Positions 54,578 through 64,000 are shown, counted from the first letter of the stretch. The stretch is DNA of 64,000 nucleotides from Agarophyton chilense (GCA_030374765.1 JARGXX010000068.1:4836001-4900000), one strand, 5' to 3'. The notes: generated by a model not told the origin, from the sequence alone. Numbers and translations are program-made.

Positions 54578-55468
54578 TCACCATTCGTCTTGGGCGATTT
54601 TCATCTTTTGGCGTATTTCCTTCTGACGTTTCTGTAACGAACTGACCTCGTCTACAACGTCAAGGAGTTCTTGCTCCGCCTTATTCATTCTCTCCATTTC
54701 CTCTGCAATGCACTTTGCGAGCATTTCAGGGTCTTCTTCCTCTACAATATCGCGGGTGTCTACAACAACAGCCGTGGAGCTGTTTGTGTCCCCGATATCA
54801 GAACTGGACGTTGGCCTTCCGTGCGCATGTAAATCAATGCCATTCGCTAGACTCTTCGCGAGGTCATCTGCTGAGGCTGCTAGCTGGTCGTCTGTTTCCT
54901 CATCTGCCTCTAAAGCCCGCTTTGCTCGAGCTAAGTCGCGCGCAATTGCGTCTCGAACGGCAAGAAGCTCACTCGATTGAAGCTTTGCTTCAATGATTTC
55001 GTGATCTAATCTCTCCTGATGTGATTTGGCGTTGTCGATGATAGCACGGTGGCGGTTAATCTGCTCTTCCAAGTCCTCGCGTTCTTCTTCGCTTTGTTCG
55101 AGCCTCTCCCTGAGCCTCGAAAGAGTGTGCACTGCCCTTGAAATGTCCTCTGATTGGACTTCATCAGTTTTCAATAGAGTGGAAAGGCTTTCTGCCGCTT
55201 CTGCGACAATTTGTTCATCAGATGTCGTCGTGGCTTCATATTCAGACAACTCGCCCGCGCACATGTTAGAATGCGAATTAAAGTCGCTTTTCCCTCCGAC
55301 TCGAAAGTGTTTATGCCCACTGGTGCTTTGAAATTGCACTTGATTGGCGTTGAACGGCTTTGAACTGGATACTTCGTCGAGAAAGCGAAGACACGGGGCA
55401 AGAGCCACATTTTTCGAGAGCTCTGCTTGAGTATAATGCCGGACATGAACCTCACCACCTTCGTACAT
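54578..55468 (-). CDS. Hypothetical acidic coiled-coil protein
   Basis: A 296-residue protein from the ATG at 55468 (MYEGGEVHVRHYTQAELSKN). Residues about 60-215 form one long charged coiled coil (LSRLRERLEQSEEEREDLEE, SHQERLDHEIIEAKLQSSEL), and after a Ser/Thr-rich loop there is a second coil at the C-terminus (DPEMLAKCIAEEMERMNKAE, LLDVVDEVSSLQKRQKEIRQ). The N-terminal 40 residues (LAPCLRFLDEV) are less charged. No family was recognised; tethering or cytoskeletal roles are common for such proteins, but nothing here proves one. Upstream exons are possible. Confidence 0.6.
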   Translation of the reverse strand: MYEGGEVHVRHYTQAELSKNVALAPCLRFLDEVSSSKPFNANQVQFQSTSGHKHFRVGGKSDFNSHSNMCAGELSEYEATTTSDEQIVAEAAESLSTLLKTDEVQSEDISRAVHTLSRLRERLEQSEEEREDLEEQINRHRAIIDNAKSHQERLDHEIIEAKLQSSELLAVRDAIARDLARAKRALEADEETDDQLAASADDLAKSLANGIDLHAHGRPTSSSDIGDTNSSTAVVVDTRDIVEEEDPEMLAKCIAEEMERMNKAEQELLDVVDEVSSLQKRQKEIRQKMKIAQDEW

Positions 55469-56329
55469 GCCACCAATGGGGGATAACAGCAACGCATGCG
55501 GTTATCCGTGACCAAGCCAAAAACCGATTTTCAAGAGAAAAAGCAATTATGGAAGGTTTTCCGAAAGAAGGGTTATTTTTGACTTTTTCGGATTTCAAAA
55601 AAATGAATAATTCAGATTTTTGTCCCGGTAGAACGTGGTTTTTTTATGGGGATTTTTTTTCAGAATATATTTCAGAAATGGGAAAACCTGTCTTGAGGAC
55701 AGTCAGAACTGTCAATCATTTTTGGGGGGACTCAGCATTTGTTCAGCCCACTTCTGGTCCTGGGCACAGAACCGATCAATAAGGCGACTGATATGTCCGG
55801 AGAGCTTTGTTGAAATTTTGAAATTCAGAGAGCGTCAATCAAGTTGACCAGCCACGGTTCTTTCGATGGATTCAATGTGCTGTCCTATTCAGAGTGCGAC
55901 CAGGTATTTAACGCGTACATGACTGACTTCGCCCTCTTTTATGGCCCTCTGTCTTGCCCCTTCTTTCCAATGCGTCCAAAATGACACAAAGATGGGACCA
56001 CAAACAGTACCTTTAAGAGTACCAGTCCGAAATAAGGCGCGCTCTTGCCACATCTAGTGTGACGTTCAAGAATTGTTGTGCTTAGCGAGCAGTAAACACA
56101 CCAGTTGACAACTTTTTCTTTAATAACCTGGTTGAGGCGATTCCGCACTATCGCCCAGCTCGGTCACCTATACAGTTCCCGTACCATCAAAGACCTAATC
56201 CCGGGGTTCCGTTTCTTCTTCCATCCAACTCCAGGTCGGCTTCTATATTATCCGTCCTCTGTTTCGACGACATCTATCCACAATAGTTGCGTTTGAATAA
56301 CCAATTCATTGGTTTAAGACGCGTTTAGG
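55469..56329. other. Intergenic, promoter side of SEC61A
   Basis: About 860 bases between divergent genes. A plus-strand frame near 55550-55780 (FSDFKKMNNSDFCPGRTWFF) has no recognisable domain and is not called. A pyrimidine-rich stretch lies just before the SEC61 start (56210-56270). Confidence 0.35.
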
Positions 56330-57745
56330 ATGTGGCGTGCCATTGTGAGACCATTTGTTCCATTGCTGCCAGAAATTGAGCAGCCGAATAAGCGAATTGC
56401 GTTCAAGGAGAAGGTGCTATGGACTTCCGTAACTCTCTTCATTTACCTAGTTTGCTGTCAGATACCGCTGTACGGTGTGAAGAACACCAAGGCATCCGAT
56501 CCGCTGTATTTTGTGCGAGCTGTTTTGGCGGCTTCTAACCGTGGTACTCTGATGGAGCTCGGAATTTCTCCCATCATCACGTCCTCCATGATCATGCAAT
56601 TCCTTGCCGGCACTCGGATCATCCAGGTTGATCAGGGACTGAAGGAGGACCGTGCCTTGTTCTCAGGGGCTGAAAAACTTATGGGTCTCATCATATGTCT
56701 GATAGAGGCATCTATGTACGTGTTTTCTGGTATGTACGGAGATTTATCGGTTCTCGGAACTGGTAACGCAATCCTCATCGTCACTCAATTGTTTGTGGCT
56801 GGTATGATCGTTCTGCTTTTGGATGAGCTTCTCCAGAAGGGTTACGGTCTCGGCTCTGGTATTTCCCTTTTCATTGCTACGAACATCTGCGAAACCATTG
56901 TATGGTCATCCCTCTCGCCGACGACAATTAACATTGGTCGAGGGAAAGAGTTCGAAGGTGCGATCATTGCTTTCTTCCATCTTCTCATCACTCGAGATGA
57001 TAAGGTGAGGGCGTTCCGTGAGGCATTATTCCGTCCTGAGCTTCCGAACATTTCCAACCTGCTCGCGACAATTCTCGTGTTTGCAATCGTGATTTACTTC
57101 CAAGGCTTCCGAGTAGATCTTCCGGTCAAATCAAGTCAAGTGCGAGGTGCGCAGGGGTCCTATCCGATCAAGCTGTTCTACACGTCAAACATTCCAATTA
57201 TTCTTCAAACTGCTCTGGTGTCAAATCTGTACTTTGTTTCACAAGTGCTTTACACCAGATACCCGACAAACCTTCTTGTGAACATCGTAGGGAGATGGAC
57301 AAGAATTCGGGACTCGTCACAAATGTATCCAATTGGAGGTCTGGCATACTATATTTCACGACCACCCCACCTGAGAGCGTTGCTTGAGGATCCGCTTCGT
57401 GCCATTGTGTACTTGATTTTCATTCTGTCGGCGTGCGGACTGTTCAGCAAATACTGGATTGAAGTATCCGGGTCATCTGCGCGAGATGTAGCTCGGCAGC
57501 TGAAGGAGCAAAAGATGACGCTGAAGGGTCATCGCGAAACATCACTAGTGAAAGAACTTAATCGGTACATTCCAACAGCGGCGGCCTTCGGTGGAATTTG
57601 CATCGGACTTCTAACTATAATGGCTGACTTCTTAGGGGCAATCGGCTCTGGCACCGGTATTCTTATGGCTGTGACGATCATCTATCAATACTTTGAGATC
57701 TTCGCCAAGGAATCAGGAAGTGACTCTGGGCTGATGTTCTTCTGA
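56330..57745 (+). CDS. Protein transport protein SEC61 subunit alpha
   Basis: A 471-residue protein with ten membrane helices, the usual length of eukaryotic SEC61 alpha, the ER protein-conducting channel. It begins [20 protein letters not shown]. The plug region [20 protein letters not shown] and the helix 2 block [20 protein letters not shown] are clear. Also present are [20 protein letters not shown], the [20 protein letters not shown] block, and the C-terminal [20 protein letters not shown]. All key helices and the cytosolic loops for ribosome binding are present. No introns and no anomalies. Confidence 0.98.
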   Translation: MWRAIVRPFVPLLPEIEQPNKRIAFKEKVLWTSVTLFIYLVCCQIPLYGVKNTKASDPLYFVRAVLAASNRGTLMELGISPIITSSMIMQFLAGTRIIQVDQGLKEDRALFSGAEKLMGLIICLIEASMYVFSGMYGDLSVLGTGNAILIVTQLFVAGMIVLLLDELLQKGYGLGSGISLFIATNICETIVWSSLSPTTINIGRGKEFEGAIIAFFHLLITRDDKVRAFREALFRPELPNISNLLATILVFAIVIYFQGFRVDLPVKSSQVRGAQGSYPIKLFYTSNIPIILQTALVSNLYFVSQVLYTRYPTNLLVNIVGRWTRIRDSSQMYPIGGLAYYISRPPHLRALLEDPLRAIVYLIFILSACGLFSKYWIEVSGSSARDVARQLKEQKMTLKGHRETSLVKELNRYIPTAAAFGGICIGLLTIMADFLGAIGSGTGILMAVTIIYQYFEIFAKESGSDSGLMFF

Positions 57746-58699
57746 GTAAACGTGTGAACAGAGAAATCGTGCATTGTGATTGTTGGTATGGTGCCCGGGA
57801 GAGATGCATGACATGCGCGCCGCAATGGCGAAGAGTCGATGCAGACTGACGGGTGTGTACCTTTTCGATAGAGGACAGGAGAAATGGGGTTCGACTAGAG
57901 AGCAGGTCGAGAGTGAATGCGAGCGTGCGAAAGAGCGTGCGAAAGAGCGTGCGCTGTCTGCTCTGAATGGGGACGGTCAGAGTTGTGCAACTGCGTGAAC
58001 AGATTCGATGTCGACTTGGCGACGTTGGAGGAGATAGGGAAAATAGCTGTGCGCGTAGTAAAGCGGCCTTGTCTGTGACTAAGGTGCCTCAGCGCGATGG
58101 AGCGCGCACTGTCTGCTCTGAGTAGGAACGGTCAGAGCTGCGCAAGTTGGTTGACAGCCCCGATGTGAAAGCGGTAAAGATGCCCGAGATTAGCAGAACA
58201 GCAACGCTCGTAAAAAAAAACAGACATCTACGAAGTTTTGTTTTCGCGCCAGGGCAGCAGCGCCCATGACGTAAGGGCGACGAAGGTCGGTCGGTCGACG
58301 GTTGTGTTTCTCGTCTGCAATTGAAGGCGGCGGCAACAAGACGGTACATCGAGCGCCCTTTGGCTGCAAACGCATTTCACAGGGACACGTGTCCCATCCC
58401 GCACGCTGTGCGCTACTTGTGTTCGTGCTTTCGCAGCCCGTTGGTCCCACAGCGCTCGACACCTGAAAACCAGCGACCACAACCCGCGTCACTGCGCACG
58501 CTCGCCGCGCAGTTCTCCGCCAGTACGGGCACGAACAGTAAGTGGCAGGCCCCGTACAGCGTGTGCAGCTCTCGCTCGCACGCTCTCGCAACCTCTTCTT
58601 CCCCTTCCTCCCGAGCGTGGTCGCTCCACCCGCTCGTCTTCCCGTTTTCCCACGCCCCACCTGTCCTCTCCCGCCGCCCCAAGTGCTCACTTCTTCACC
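57746..58699. other. Spacer and GC-rich promoter/5' UTR of the RING gene
   Basis: Contains the diverged 45-base repeat pair at 57947-58146. 58.3-58.7 kb is GC- and C-rich with long overlapping frames on both strands, as expected of a promoter/5' UTR; no gene is called. Confidence 0.4.
57947..58146. repeat. Diverged direct repeat pair, about 45 bases
   Basis: 57947-57991 and 58102-58146 share GCGCTGTCTGCTCTGA and GACGGTCAGAG (second copy: GCACTGTCTGCTCTGA and AACGGTCAGAG). The first is preceded by a short tandem of GCGAAAGAGCGT. Located between SEC61A and the RING gene; function unknown. Confidence 0.6.
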
Positions 58700-59701
58700 A
58701 TGGCTGACGAGTCCGCTGAGAGCCCGGCCGCCCCTGCTGTCGCCGTTACCTCGCAGCGCAATTCTAACCTTCGTCGCCGCCCCGCCGCTCCCGCCGTAAC
58801 ATCGAATCCCACCTCTACTACCACTAACCCGCCTGCCGCCTCCGCGCAGCATGCCGCTGCCGCACGCGCTCAGCAGCCCACTGCGCATACCACAACCACC
58901 TCGCTCAATAATAACTTCCGCGCGCATGCTGTAGCCGGCGCAATGAGCCTAGGCCTCCTTACCGCCGCCGTTGGAAGCACTTATTTGCTCTCCGACAATG
59001 AAACAGTGCTGCCCATAGCGCTCGCCGCCTGCGTCGCCACTGTTTCCTCCCTAATCATTCGCATTGCCTTTCCAAACATTGGCGGAAATCCACAGCACGC
59101 CCGCGCCCGCGTTCGTCATTTTCGTACGCACAGGCATTTTACTGGTGAGCGCGCCGCCTATGTTCGGACAAGTCAACGTCTGGCTCTCATGGACCGCGAC
59201 TTTACCGACGCAGACTACGAACTGCTCCTTGACCTAGACAACAATAGTCAACGATTTCGCCAGTTTTTGGAGGGCGCCAGTGACGAAACGGTCACTCGTC
59301 TCCCTGCTTTTATTTACCAGGACCCTGAAACAGTCCGTCAGGAAAAGCAAACCCAGCTGCAAACTGAAGCCGACCAAAAATCTCAACGAGACAAGCCAGA
59401 CTTAGAAATGAAGCAAATCAACAAACAATGTGTCGACAACATCACCTCGTTCGACAAGCATGAAAAAGAGCCACTGCAAAAATTGGTTGCTCAGGACTCT
59501 GAACTCGCCGACGCCACCGCGAGGCACTGTATTATATGTCTCGAAGATTTTACGCACGGAATGAAGATTCGTATCCTTCCATGCTTCCATCGTTTCATGG
59601 CGGAATGCATTGATCCGTGGTTGAAACAGCAGGCCAAATGTCCAGTGTGTAAGACTAGCATTCGACAGGACATGCACACCTTACCACCTGGCTGTACTTA
59701 A
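58700..59701 (+). CDS. Membrane RING-type E3 ligase-like protein with an altered zinc ligand
   Basis: A 333-residue protein. Residues 1-70 are low-complexity Ala/Pro/Thr. Two hydrophobic helices lie at about 76-97 (AGAMSLGLLTAAVGSTYLLS) and 103-124 (VLPIALAACVATVSSLIIRI). A cytosolic helical region includes RDFTDADYELLLDLDN. The C-terminal RING-H2-like finger is HCIICLEDF, LPCFHRFMAECIDPWL, CPVCK. Ligands C277, C280, C295, H297, C303, C314 and C317 are in place, but the second His of the RING-H2 pair (CxHxFHxxC) is Met300. The finger would have to fold with seven ligands or use another residue. Related RING-H2 proteins act as ubiquitin ligases at membranes. Single exon; the ATG is in a good context (CACCATGG). 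Confidence 0.82.
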   Translation: MADESAESPAAPAVAVTSQRNSNLRRRPAAPAVTSNPTSTTTNPPAASAQHAAAARAQQPTAHTTTTSLNNNFRAHAVAGAMSLGLLTAAVGSTYLLSDNETVLPIALAACVATVSSLIIRIAFPNIGGNPQHARARVRHFRTHRHFTGERAAYVRTSQRLALMDRDFTDADYELLLDLDNNSQRFRQFLEGASDETVTRLPAFIYQDPETVRQEKQTQLQTEADQKSQRDKPDLEMKQINKQCVDNITSFDKHEKEPLQKLVAQDSELADATARHCIICLEDFTHGMKIRILPCFHRFMAECIDPWLKQQAKCPVCKTSIRQDMHTLPPGCT

Positions 59702-60125
59702 CATATCCCCACTATTTCGTACTCTGTGCAGAATGTGCTACATACACCGTATGAATACATGTATACATAATGATCTCTTTTTTGTATGCTGCAACCTCTC
59801 TAATAAGCAAACCACTGCCAGGTGCCGGTGTGGGCGCTGCATGCTTTGGATTTGGCACGACGCTCGACATGGCTCGCTCACGACAACTTTAATTTTGACT
59901 TTCCCAGTCCCAGCGCTGGGAATGTTGCTAGCATGTGCGCAGAGAAGAACACAAAAACGGAACGGATTTAGCATTTGGGACTGTCTACTAAGATTCGCAC
60001 TGTGTACAAAGGTATATATCATTTCAAAAGTAGTTTCTCAAGTAAGTTTTCCACATGTAGTGCTCTTATTGAACGTAGGTTAGCGAACTGGATCAGTTTC
60101 TGGTTAGTACTTCAGTGTTCAGCAT
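59702..60125. other. Convergent 3' region
   Basis: 424 bases between the convergent RING and MYB genes. It contains both 3' UTRs; no other feature was seen. Confidence 0.4.
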
Positions 60126-61955
60126 TCACTGTTGGTGTTCATGACGTTGCTGTGTCCGGAACCGTTGACTACATGTCTCGCGTATCTGTCTTTGAAACAC
60201 CGCGCTTTCTATGTTCACCTCTAAATTTTTGACGAGTAGCTTGACTATCTCCCAGTCAAGTCGGCTGAGGTCCGACTTTTCGACCACGTGTGAAACGCTT
60301 AGTAGTTCAGTCGGGTCGATAACCGTTGCAAAGAACGCGTAGATGCGCATAAAATCTGGACTCATTGCAATACTTTCCCCCCTCTCGACCATACCACTTT
60401 CCAAGTTTGTTCCATTAATGTTTGTAGACCTTGTTGTCATTGCGCCTCCGTTAAGCGACGACCCACCGGGTTCCGGGTCGATATTCATGCGATCAGCTAA
60501 TTTCCTGCTCCTTCCAAGAGGTGGCCGCCCACCGCTTGCAGGGATACGGGCATCCGTCACACGAGTCGGGTCCGGGGTGACAGCGATGTGTTTTGGAGTA
60601 GAGATGATCATTGGCGAGCTATAGGTTGTAACTGGTTCCCGCTTTGCATGATTCGGAGTGGTTTGAGCGCTAGTTGAACTTCGCAAAACAGGTGAAGTCG
60701 CACCTGAGACCGAGGCTACCCTCCCTGTTGCATTTTGATGCTGCATCATTTGGAGAAACGGTTGTTGGCTATCGAAGGCCTGAGCCAACGGTAAGGCCGT
60801 TTGGTAATTCATCGGGGTGGTGCTCATTGTACCGTGCAGTTGTTGCTGGTGATGCTGCTGTCGCTGTTGCACGGCTACAAGGTCACTTGAATCATTGAGG
60901 CGCGGAGAGATGGCTTTTGCGGTTCGGCCTGTGGGCGCAGCACTTCCGTGAGACTGGGGACGCATAGACGCCAAAGGGTGGCGGAAGTTCATGTACTGCG
61001 CTTGCAAACTCAACGCGTGTAATGTGTACAGATGTGGCGCAACGGGCACAGTCGACATTGGGGCACCCGACATTGGAGCAAACGCCATCGGATGTGGACT
61101 TTGGTTTGGCATGGAGGTCGAGAGCGGCACAGGAAGCTGTGGCTGTCGAGGAAAGGCTGTCTGTTGTGGGGAAGAAGCAGGGGTACAAATGTTTGTAGCG
61201 TTTTGTTTGCGCTTGGGCCTGGGAGGGGGTATATGCTCGCCGGTGTTGTTCTTCTGAACCTTGAGGAAATATTTCTGGGCATGAGAACGAATCTGAATGA
61301 CGTTCTTTGTGCGTACATGGCCTTCAATCTGCTTCCAAGAGCGACCGTACTTCTTTAATGCGTCGAGGAAGAGGCTATGTTCCTCTTGAGTCCAAATTTC
61401 TCTGGTTTTGGTGATGACGTACTTCTTCCGGGGCTTCTTTGCCGGTGGCCCATTTGAAGGAGAGCGCTTGTCTTGTTGATCGTGTGGGAATGTGGCGCTC
61501 TTTATATCGCTCCGCTTTGAGGGAGTCAATGGCGCTGAGCGAGATCTTGTTATCGGGGCTGCTGTGGGTGAAAGTGATGGAGAGCGAGATGGGGATGGGG
61601 GCGGTTTGGCAAGGTCTGTCGGGGTGTCTCGCTGTTCGGGGGTTGTGGCGGATAGGCGATCCAGCGGCTCGACGATTGCATTGGGGAGAGGGGTGGTCGG
61701 GAGGGGTTGCGGGTATGGGCGACTCAGCGGCTCGGCGATTGCACTGGGAAGAGGGGTGGTCGGGAGGGGTTGCGGGGATGGGCGACTCAGCGGCTCGGCG
61801 ATTGCACTGGGGAGAGGGGTGGTCGGGAGGGGTTGCGGGGATGGGCGACTCAGCGGCTCGGCGATTGCATTGGGGAGCGGGGTGGCCGGGAGGAGCTGCG
61901 GGGATGGAGGGGATTGAATGACATGAGCTTGGCGGTTGGTAACCTGGTCTGCCAT
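60126..61955 (-). CDS. REVEILLE8-like SHAQKYF MYB transcription factor (LCL family)
   Basis: A 609-residue nuclear DNA-binding protein. The N-terminus carries four tandem 21-residue repeats (about 17-100; [20 protein letters not shown]). A single MYB repeat (about 180-232) reads [20 protein letters not shown], then [20 protein letters not shown], with the SHAQKYF signature at 220-226 and the following FLKVQKN...PPPRPKRK basic tail. Near the C-terminus (about 520-590) is the LCL block of REVEILLE 4/6/8: [20 protein letters not shown], then [20 protein letters not shown]. These two together place it with RVE8-type clock factors, which in plants bind the evening element and activate evening genes. 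The middle is Gln/Pro/Ser-rich. Start ATG 61955 (MADQVTNRQ). No introns. Confidence 0.9.
   Translation of the reverse strand: MADQVTNRQAHVIQSPPSPQLLPATPLPNAIAEPLSRPSPQPLPTTPLPSAIAEPLSRPSPQPLPTTPLPSAIAEPLSRPYPQPLPTTPLPNAIVEPLDRLSATTPEQRDTPTDLAKPPPSPSRSPSLSPTAAPITRSRSAPLTPSKRSDIKSATFPHDQQDKRSPSNGPPAKKPRKKYVITKTREIWTQEEHSLFLDALKKYGRSWKQIEGHVRTKNVIQIRSHAQKYFLKVQKNNTGEHIPPPRPKRKQNATNICTPASSPQQTAFPRQPQLPVPLSTSMPNQSPHPMAFAPMSGAPMSTVPVAPHLYTLHALSLQAQYMNFRHPLASMRPQSHGSAAPTGRTAKAISPRLNDSSDLVAVQQRQQHHQQQLHGTMSTTPMNYQTALPLAQAFDSQQPFLQMMQHQNATGRVASVSGATSPVLRSSTSAQTTPNHAKREPVTTYSSPMIISTPKHIAVTPDPTRVTDARIPASGGRPPLGRSRKLADRMNIDPEPGGSSLNGGAMTTRSTNINGTNLESGMVERGESIAMSPDFMRIYAFFATVIDPTELLSVSHVVEKSDLSRLDWEIVKLLVKNLEVNIESAVFQRQIRETCSQRFRTQQRHEHQQ
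61656..61907 (-). repeat. Four tandem 63-bp coding repeats
   Basis: Four in-frame copies of a 63-base unit in the MYB gene encode a 21-residue Pro/Leu/Ser unit. The middle copies are almost identical at the DNA level (GGGGTGGTCGGGAGGGGTTG blocks recur), which points to recent expansion. Length variation between strains is likely. Confidence 0.85.
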
Positions 61956-62783
61956 GGATGACAGCAATGGATGTATGTGAGGAGGAGGAAAAAAGAGGGA
62001 AAGGAAGCGGTGGGAAGGGGACGCGGAGAGTTGGAATGCGTACTCGGCGTATCAGCGATCAACAGCGTTTGTCAAGTAGTGCAACAGGCGGTGGCAGTGA
62101 GGGCCGGAGGACATGTAGCGAATGCAATAAGCGATGGGGAGAGCGGGGAGGTTAAGGCGCAGCAGCGACAAGCACTGGGTGATGGCGGCGGGCGGAAATG
62201 GACGGACGGAGCGAGGAGCAGCCGCGCGACGTGATCAGCGAAAGGAGAGAGCGATGTTGGTGCGTTGACGGGTGGATGAAAGACAAGGCGGATCAGGTGC
62301 GACTTGACGCGCATGGCGCGCGCAACATGAATGGACGACAGTCTGCGGTGCATATCTGTGCAGATTTTTGTTGTGAGGTAAGTTGGAAAAGATATTTTTT
62401 GGAACGGCGCATCGACTGCACACTTGGACCAATGACTATGCTGGGTGAAATATCTTTGCTGGCGTGCAGTGCTGGGGTGGTTGACGTGGCTTGTCGTTCA
62501 CGTGAGTCGGGGCTGGTTTGGTGGCTGCGTGGCTCTCTGCATCTGCGTCACGTGCACGTGCGTTTGAGCGTGGCCACGTGGAGACGCCGTCGGTCGAAAC
62601 GAAGCGATCTTGTAGCACGAGGCTTGCAATCACCTCCACCATACGCACCATCGGTATTTACGAAGTGGGAGTTCGTTACGACGCCGTGACGTTGCTCAAC
62701 TTTCCGCACCGGGTTTGCGTTTTGCCTGAGTGCGAGTCACGGAAGTACTCTGGCTGCGAGCGACCGCGCCATTGACAACGACT
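61956..62783. promoter_or_regulatory. Shared divergent promoter of the MYB and DUF4602-like genes
   Basis: 828 bases between the two divergent ATGs. Motifs read directly: AGATTTTT at 62362-62369 (reverse complement of the CCA1-binding site AAAAATCT); AGATATTTT at 62390-62398 (reverse complement of the evening element AAAATATCT); AAATATCT at 62448-62455; and CACGTG at 62499, 62549, 62555 and 62575. These are the known targets of SHAQKYF clock MYBs and of bHLH/bZIP factors. Their use here is inferred. Confidence 0.6.
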
Positions 62784-63521
62784 ATGCTCTCCCCACGACC
62801 CCCCTCTGACGCGATGCAGATGCATCAAACCCCTGCCGAAAACGACGCAGATGGAGCTCAGCTACAACATGTGGAAAGCCTACTCATGGAGCGCCTCATG
62901 AACCGCTCCCTCCCCGCCGCCTCGCCCTCTTTTACCGTCCCTGAGCCGCCCAGTGTCACTTTCCACCACCAAACTCGTCGCGAAAGGCGTCAAAACAAAC
63001 AAGGGAAGCGACCGCGTACCGATCGCCTCCGCATCGAAGCCTTTCGACATTTGGTTGCGCGAAAAGAAACAGCCGCCAAACAAGCCGCGTTGGCCATTGC
63101 CACCGTCCGTCCGCGGCGAGTATCCCCGCCACCTCCGACCTCTACACCGTCTGCACCAACGTCGGTCGCGGCAGTCCCCACCCTCGTCGTCAAGCAGCTT
63201 TCGCCCACGTTGCCGTCGTCGAACCGCCGCAAACTGGCCTCTGATAGCACCCCCTTGGACCATACCCTCGTTGATGCCGCCCATTTCGTCAACGCTCACC
63301 GAACTGAGGTTGGCGACTTTGGGTCTCAAGCGTTGCGTCGGCGCGATCGAAAAAAATATCACACCGCCAAGCTTGTCAAACTTGGCTGTCGCCCGCCAAA
63401 GAATCAGAAGATGCCAATCGGTCTTTTACAAAAGCGACGGAAGCGTGAGAAACTTAATGCACAAAAGCAAAAGAAACGCGATCTTGCAACCGGTATGCTA
63501 CTTCGCATCAAACGAAGATAG
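62784..63521 (+). CDS. DUF4602-like basic nucleolar protein
   Basis: A 245-residue, strongly basic protein starting MLSPRPPSDAMQMHQ. The N-terminal half is Pro/Ser/Thr-rich with an Arg/Gln cluster (RRERRQNKQGKRPRTDRLRI). The C-terminal about 60 residues carry the pattern FGSQALRRRDRKKYHTAKLV, LGCRPPKNQKMPIGLL, KRRKREKLNAQKQKKRD, which resembles the DUF4602 (C1orf131-like) motif of small-subunit processome-associated proteins: a basic helix, LGA/C.PPK, then a K.P...L..RKK block. The assignment is tentative; the role would be ribosome biogenesis in the nucleolus. It is divergent from the MYB gene. The frame is open further upstream, but without an ATG. Confidence 0.5.
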   Translation: MLSPRPPSDAMQMHQTPAENDADGAQLQHVESLLMERLMNRSLPAASPSFTVPEPPSVTFHHQTRRERRQNKQGKRPRTDRLRIEAFRHLVARKETAAKQAALAIATVRPRRVSPPPPTSTPSAPTSVAAVPTLVVKQLSPTLPSSNRRKLASDSTPLDHTLVDAAHFVNAHRTEVGDFGSQALRRRDRKKYHTAKLVKLGCRPPKNQKMPIGLLQKRRKREKLNAQKQKKRDLATGMLLRIKRR

Positions 63522-63590
63522 ACCCCATCTTGCGTTTGACAAGCCGTTAGGAGCGTCCTGTTGCATTTTGGTTCCTTGCCTTCTCTCCTT

Positions 63591-64000
63591 TCACGACATG
63601 CCCTTTACTGCAAGAATTCGTTCTATGTATTTCCCGGTTATGTCAACTTCGATGTTCACCTTATCCCCCACCTCCTTCAGAGCTGTCACAACCTGAGCTT
63701 GAGTAAAGGGAATCATCATAAACGTAAACCAATTTTTCTCATCCATCACATCGCACACCGTTAAACTAGTTCCATCCACTGCCACATACCCCTTCTCCAC
63801 AATATACTTCATATGCTCAGCTCCGATGCTTATTGTGTACCAAATGGCATCCTTCTCCCTCTTGATATCTACAATTGTTCCAGTACAATCCACATGGCCT
63901 TGCACGACATGCCCGCCAAATCGCCCGTCGGCAGCTACGCTTCGTTCCAGATTCACCTTGCTACTGGTCTGCAGCTCTCCTAGATTCGTTCTCCGCAACG
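63591..64000 (-). CDS. Riboflavin synthase (alpha chain type), C-terminal part
   Basis: The 5' end lies beyond the right window edge. The visible about 136 residues begin at the junction between the two lumazine-binding repeats (ETL-type motif region: RRTNLGELQTSSKVNLERSV) and contain the whole second repeat: GRFGGHVVQGHVDCTGTI, the VEKGYVAVDGTSLTVCDV block, FTFMMIPFTQAQ and DKVNIEVDITGKYIERIL. The enzyme dismutates two 6,7-dimethyl-8-ribityllumazine molecules to riboflavin in the last step of vitamin B2 synthesis, which in plants and algae takes place in plastids. Animals lack this pathway. No break is seen in the visible part. Confidence 0.93.
   Translation of the reverse strand, partial: LRRTNLGELQTSSKVNLERSVAADGRFGGHVVQGHVDCTGTIVDIKREKDAIWYTISIGAEHMKYIVEKGYVAVDGTSLTVCDVMDEKNWFTFMMIPFTQAQVVTALKEVGDKVNIEVDITGKYIERILAVKGMS

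Noticed and set aside
58190-58927. 245-codon minus-strand frame opposite the RING gene start
   Set aside because: Gly/Arg/Cys-rich shadow of the GC-rich promoter and Ala/Pro-rich N-terminus.
61439-61961. Plus-strand frames with repeated Gly/Arg-rich units
   Set aside because: They are the complement of the four 63-bp repeats in the MYB gene.

Overview
The window is nuclear DNA of a eukaryote, most likely a photosynthetic alga; a red alga or related archaeplastid is my inference. Supporting signs: most housekeeping genes are single uninterrupted frames on both strands with short spacers, and the few introns I can place are 73 to 97 bases long with GT..AG ends. A REVEILLE/CCA1-type SHAQKYF MYB with its C-terminal LCL block is typical of the green/red lineage. 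A small membrane protein has a plastid-like leader, and a PEX4-type peroxisomal E2 and a riboflavin synthase are present. The species cannot be named from the sequence alone.

Layout. Positions 1-9.4 kb hold host genes: an unidentified gene cut by the left edge, a small unknown ORF, zeta-COP and COG2 head to head, a spliced Tudor-like gene and a coiled-coil protein. From 10.3 to 23.7 kb the sequence is mobile-element debris: a minisatellite, a broken Mutator-like (MULE) transposase, a broken Ty1/copia retrotransposon on the minus strand, and a fold-back element. From 23.9 to 28.3 kb there are two intact genes: a mitochondrial processing peptidase beta subunit and a large secreted/membrane protein that joins a Cache/VWA arrangement like calcium-channel alpha2delta with a C-type lectin domain. 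From 30.1 to 42.9 kb there is a second repeat island: a decayed Ty3/gypsy element whose 3' part also occurs as an inverted copy on its left side (about 450 bp arms), a decaying opposite-strand frame beyond its 3' end, a fragment of another reverse transcriptase, and a Tc1/mariner copy with clear inverted ends and TA target duplication. From 43.2 kb to the right edge the window is gene dense: a spliced malectin-domain protein, a plastid-like membrane protein, PEX4, a YVH1-type zinc protein, TVP23, tRNA-Arg(CCT), a proline-rich coiled-coil protein, ribosomal protein eL18, a coiled-coil protein, SEC61 alpha, a membrane RING protein, a REVEILLE8-like MYB, a DUF4602-like basic protein and the 3' part of riboflavin synthase.

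How the genes relate. Several act in the secretory pathway (zeta-COP, COG2, TVP23, SEC61 alpha, and the two secreted proteins), and zeta-COP and COG2 share one divergent promoter. The MYB gene shares an 828-base promoter with the DUF4602-like gene; that promoter carries an exact evening element, an exact CCA1-binding site and four CACGTG boxes, which suggests clock-type (auto)regulation.

All transposable-element polyproteins here carry stops, frameshifts and lost catalytic residues. Start codons are chosen as the first plausible in-frame ATG; splice sites are read by eye and untested.
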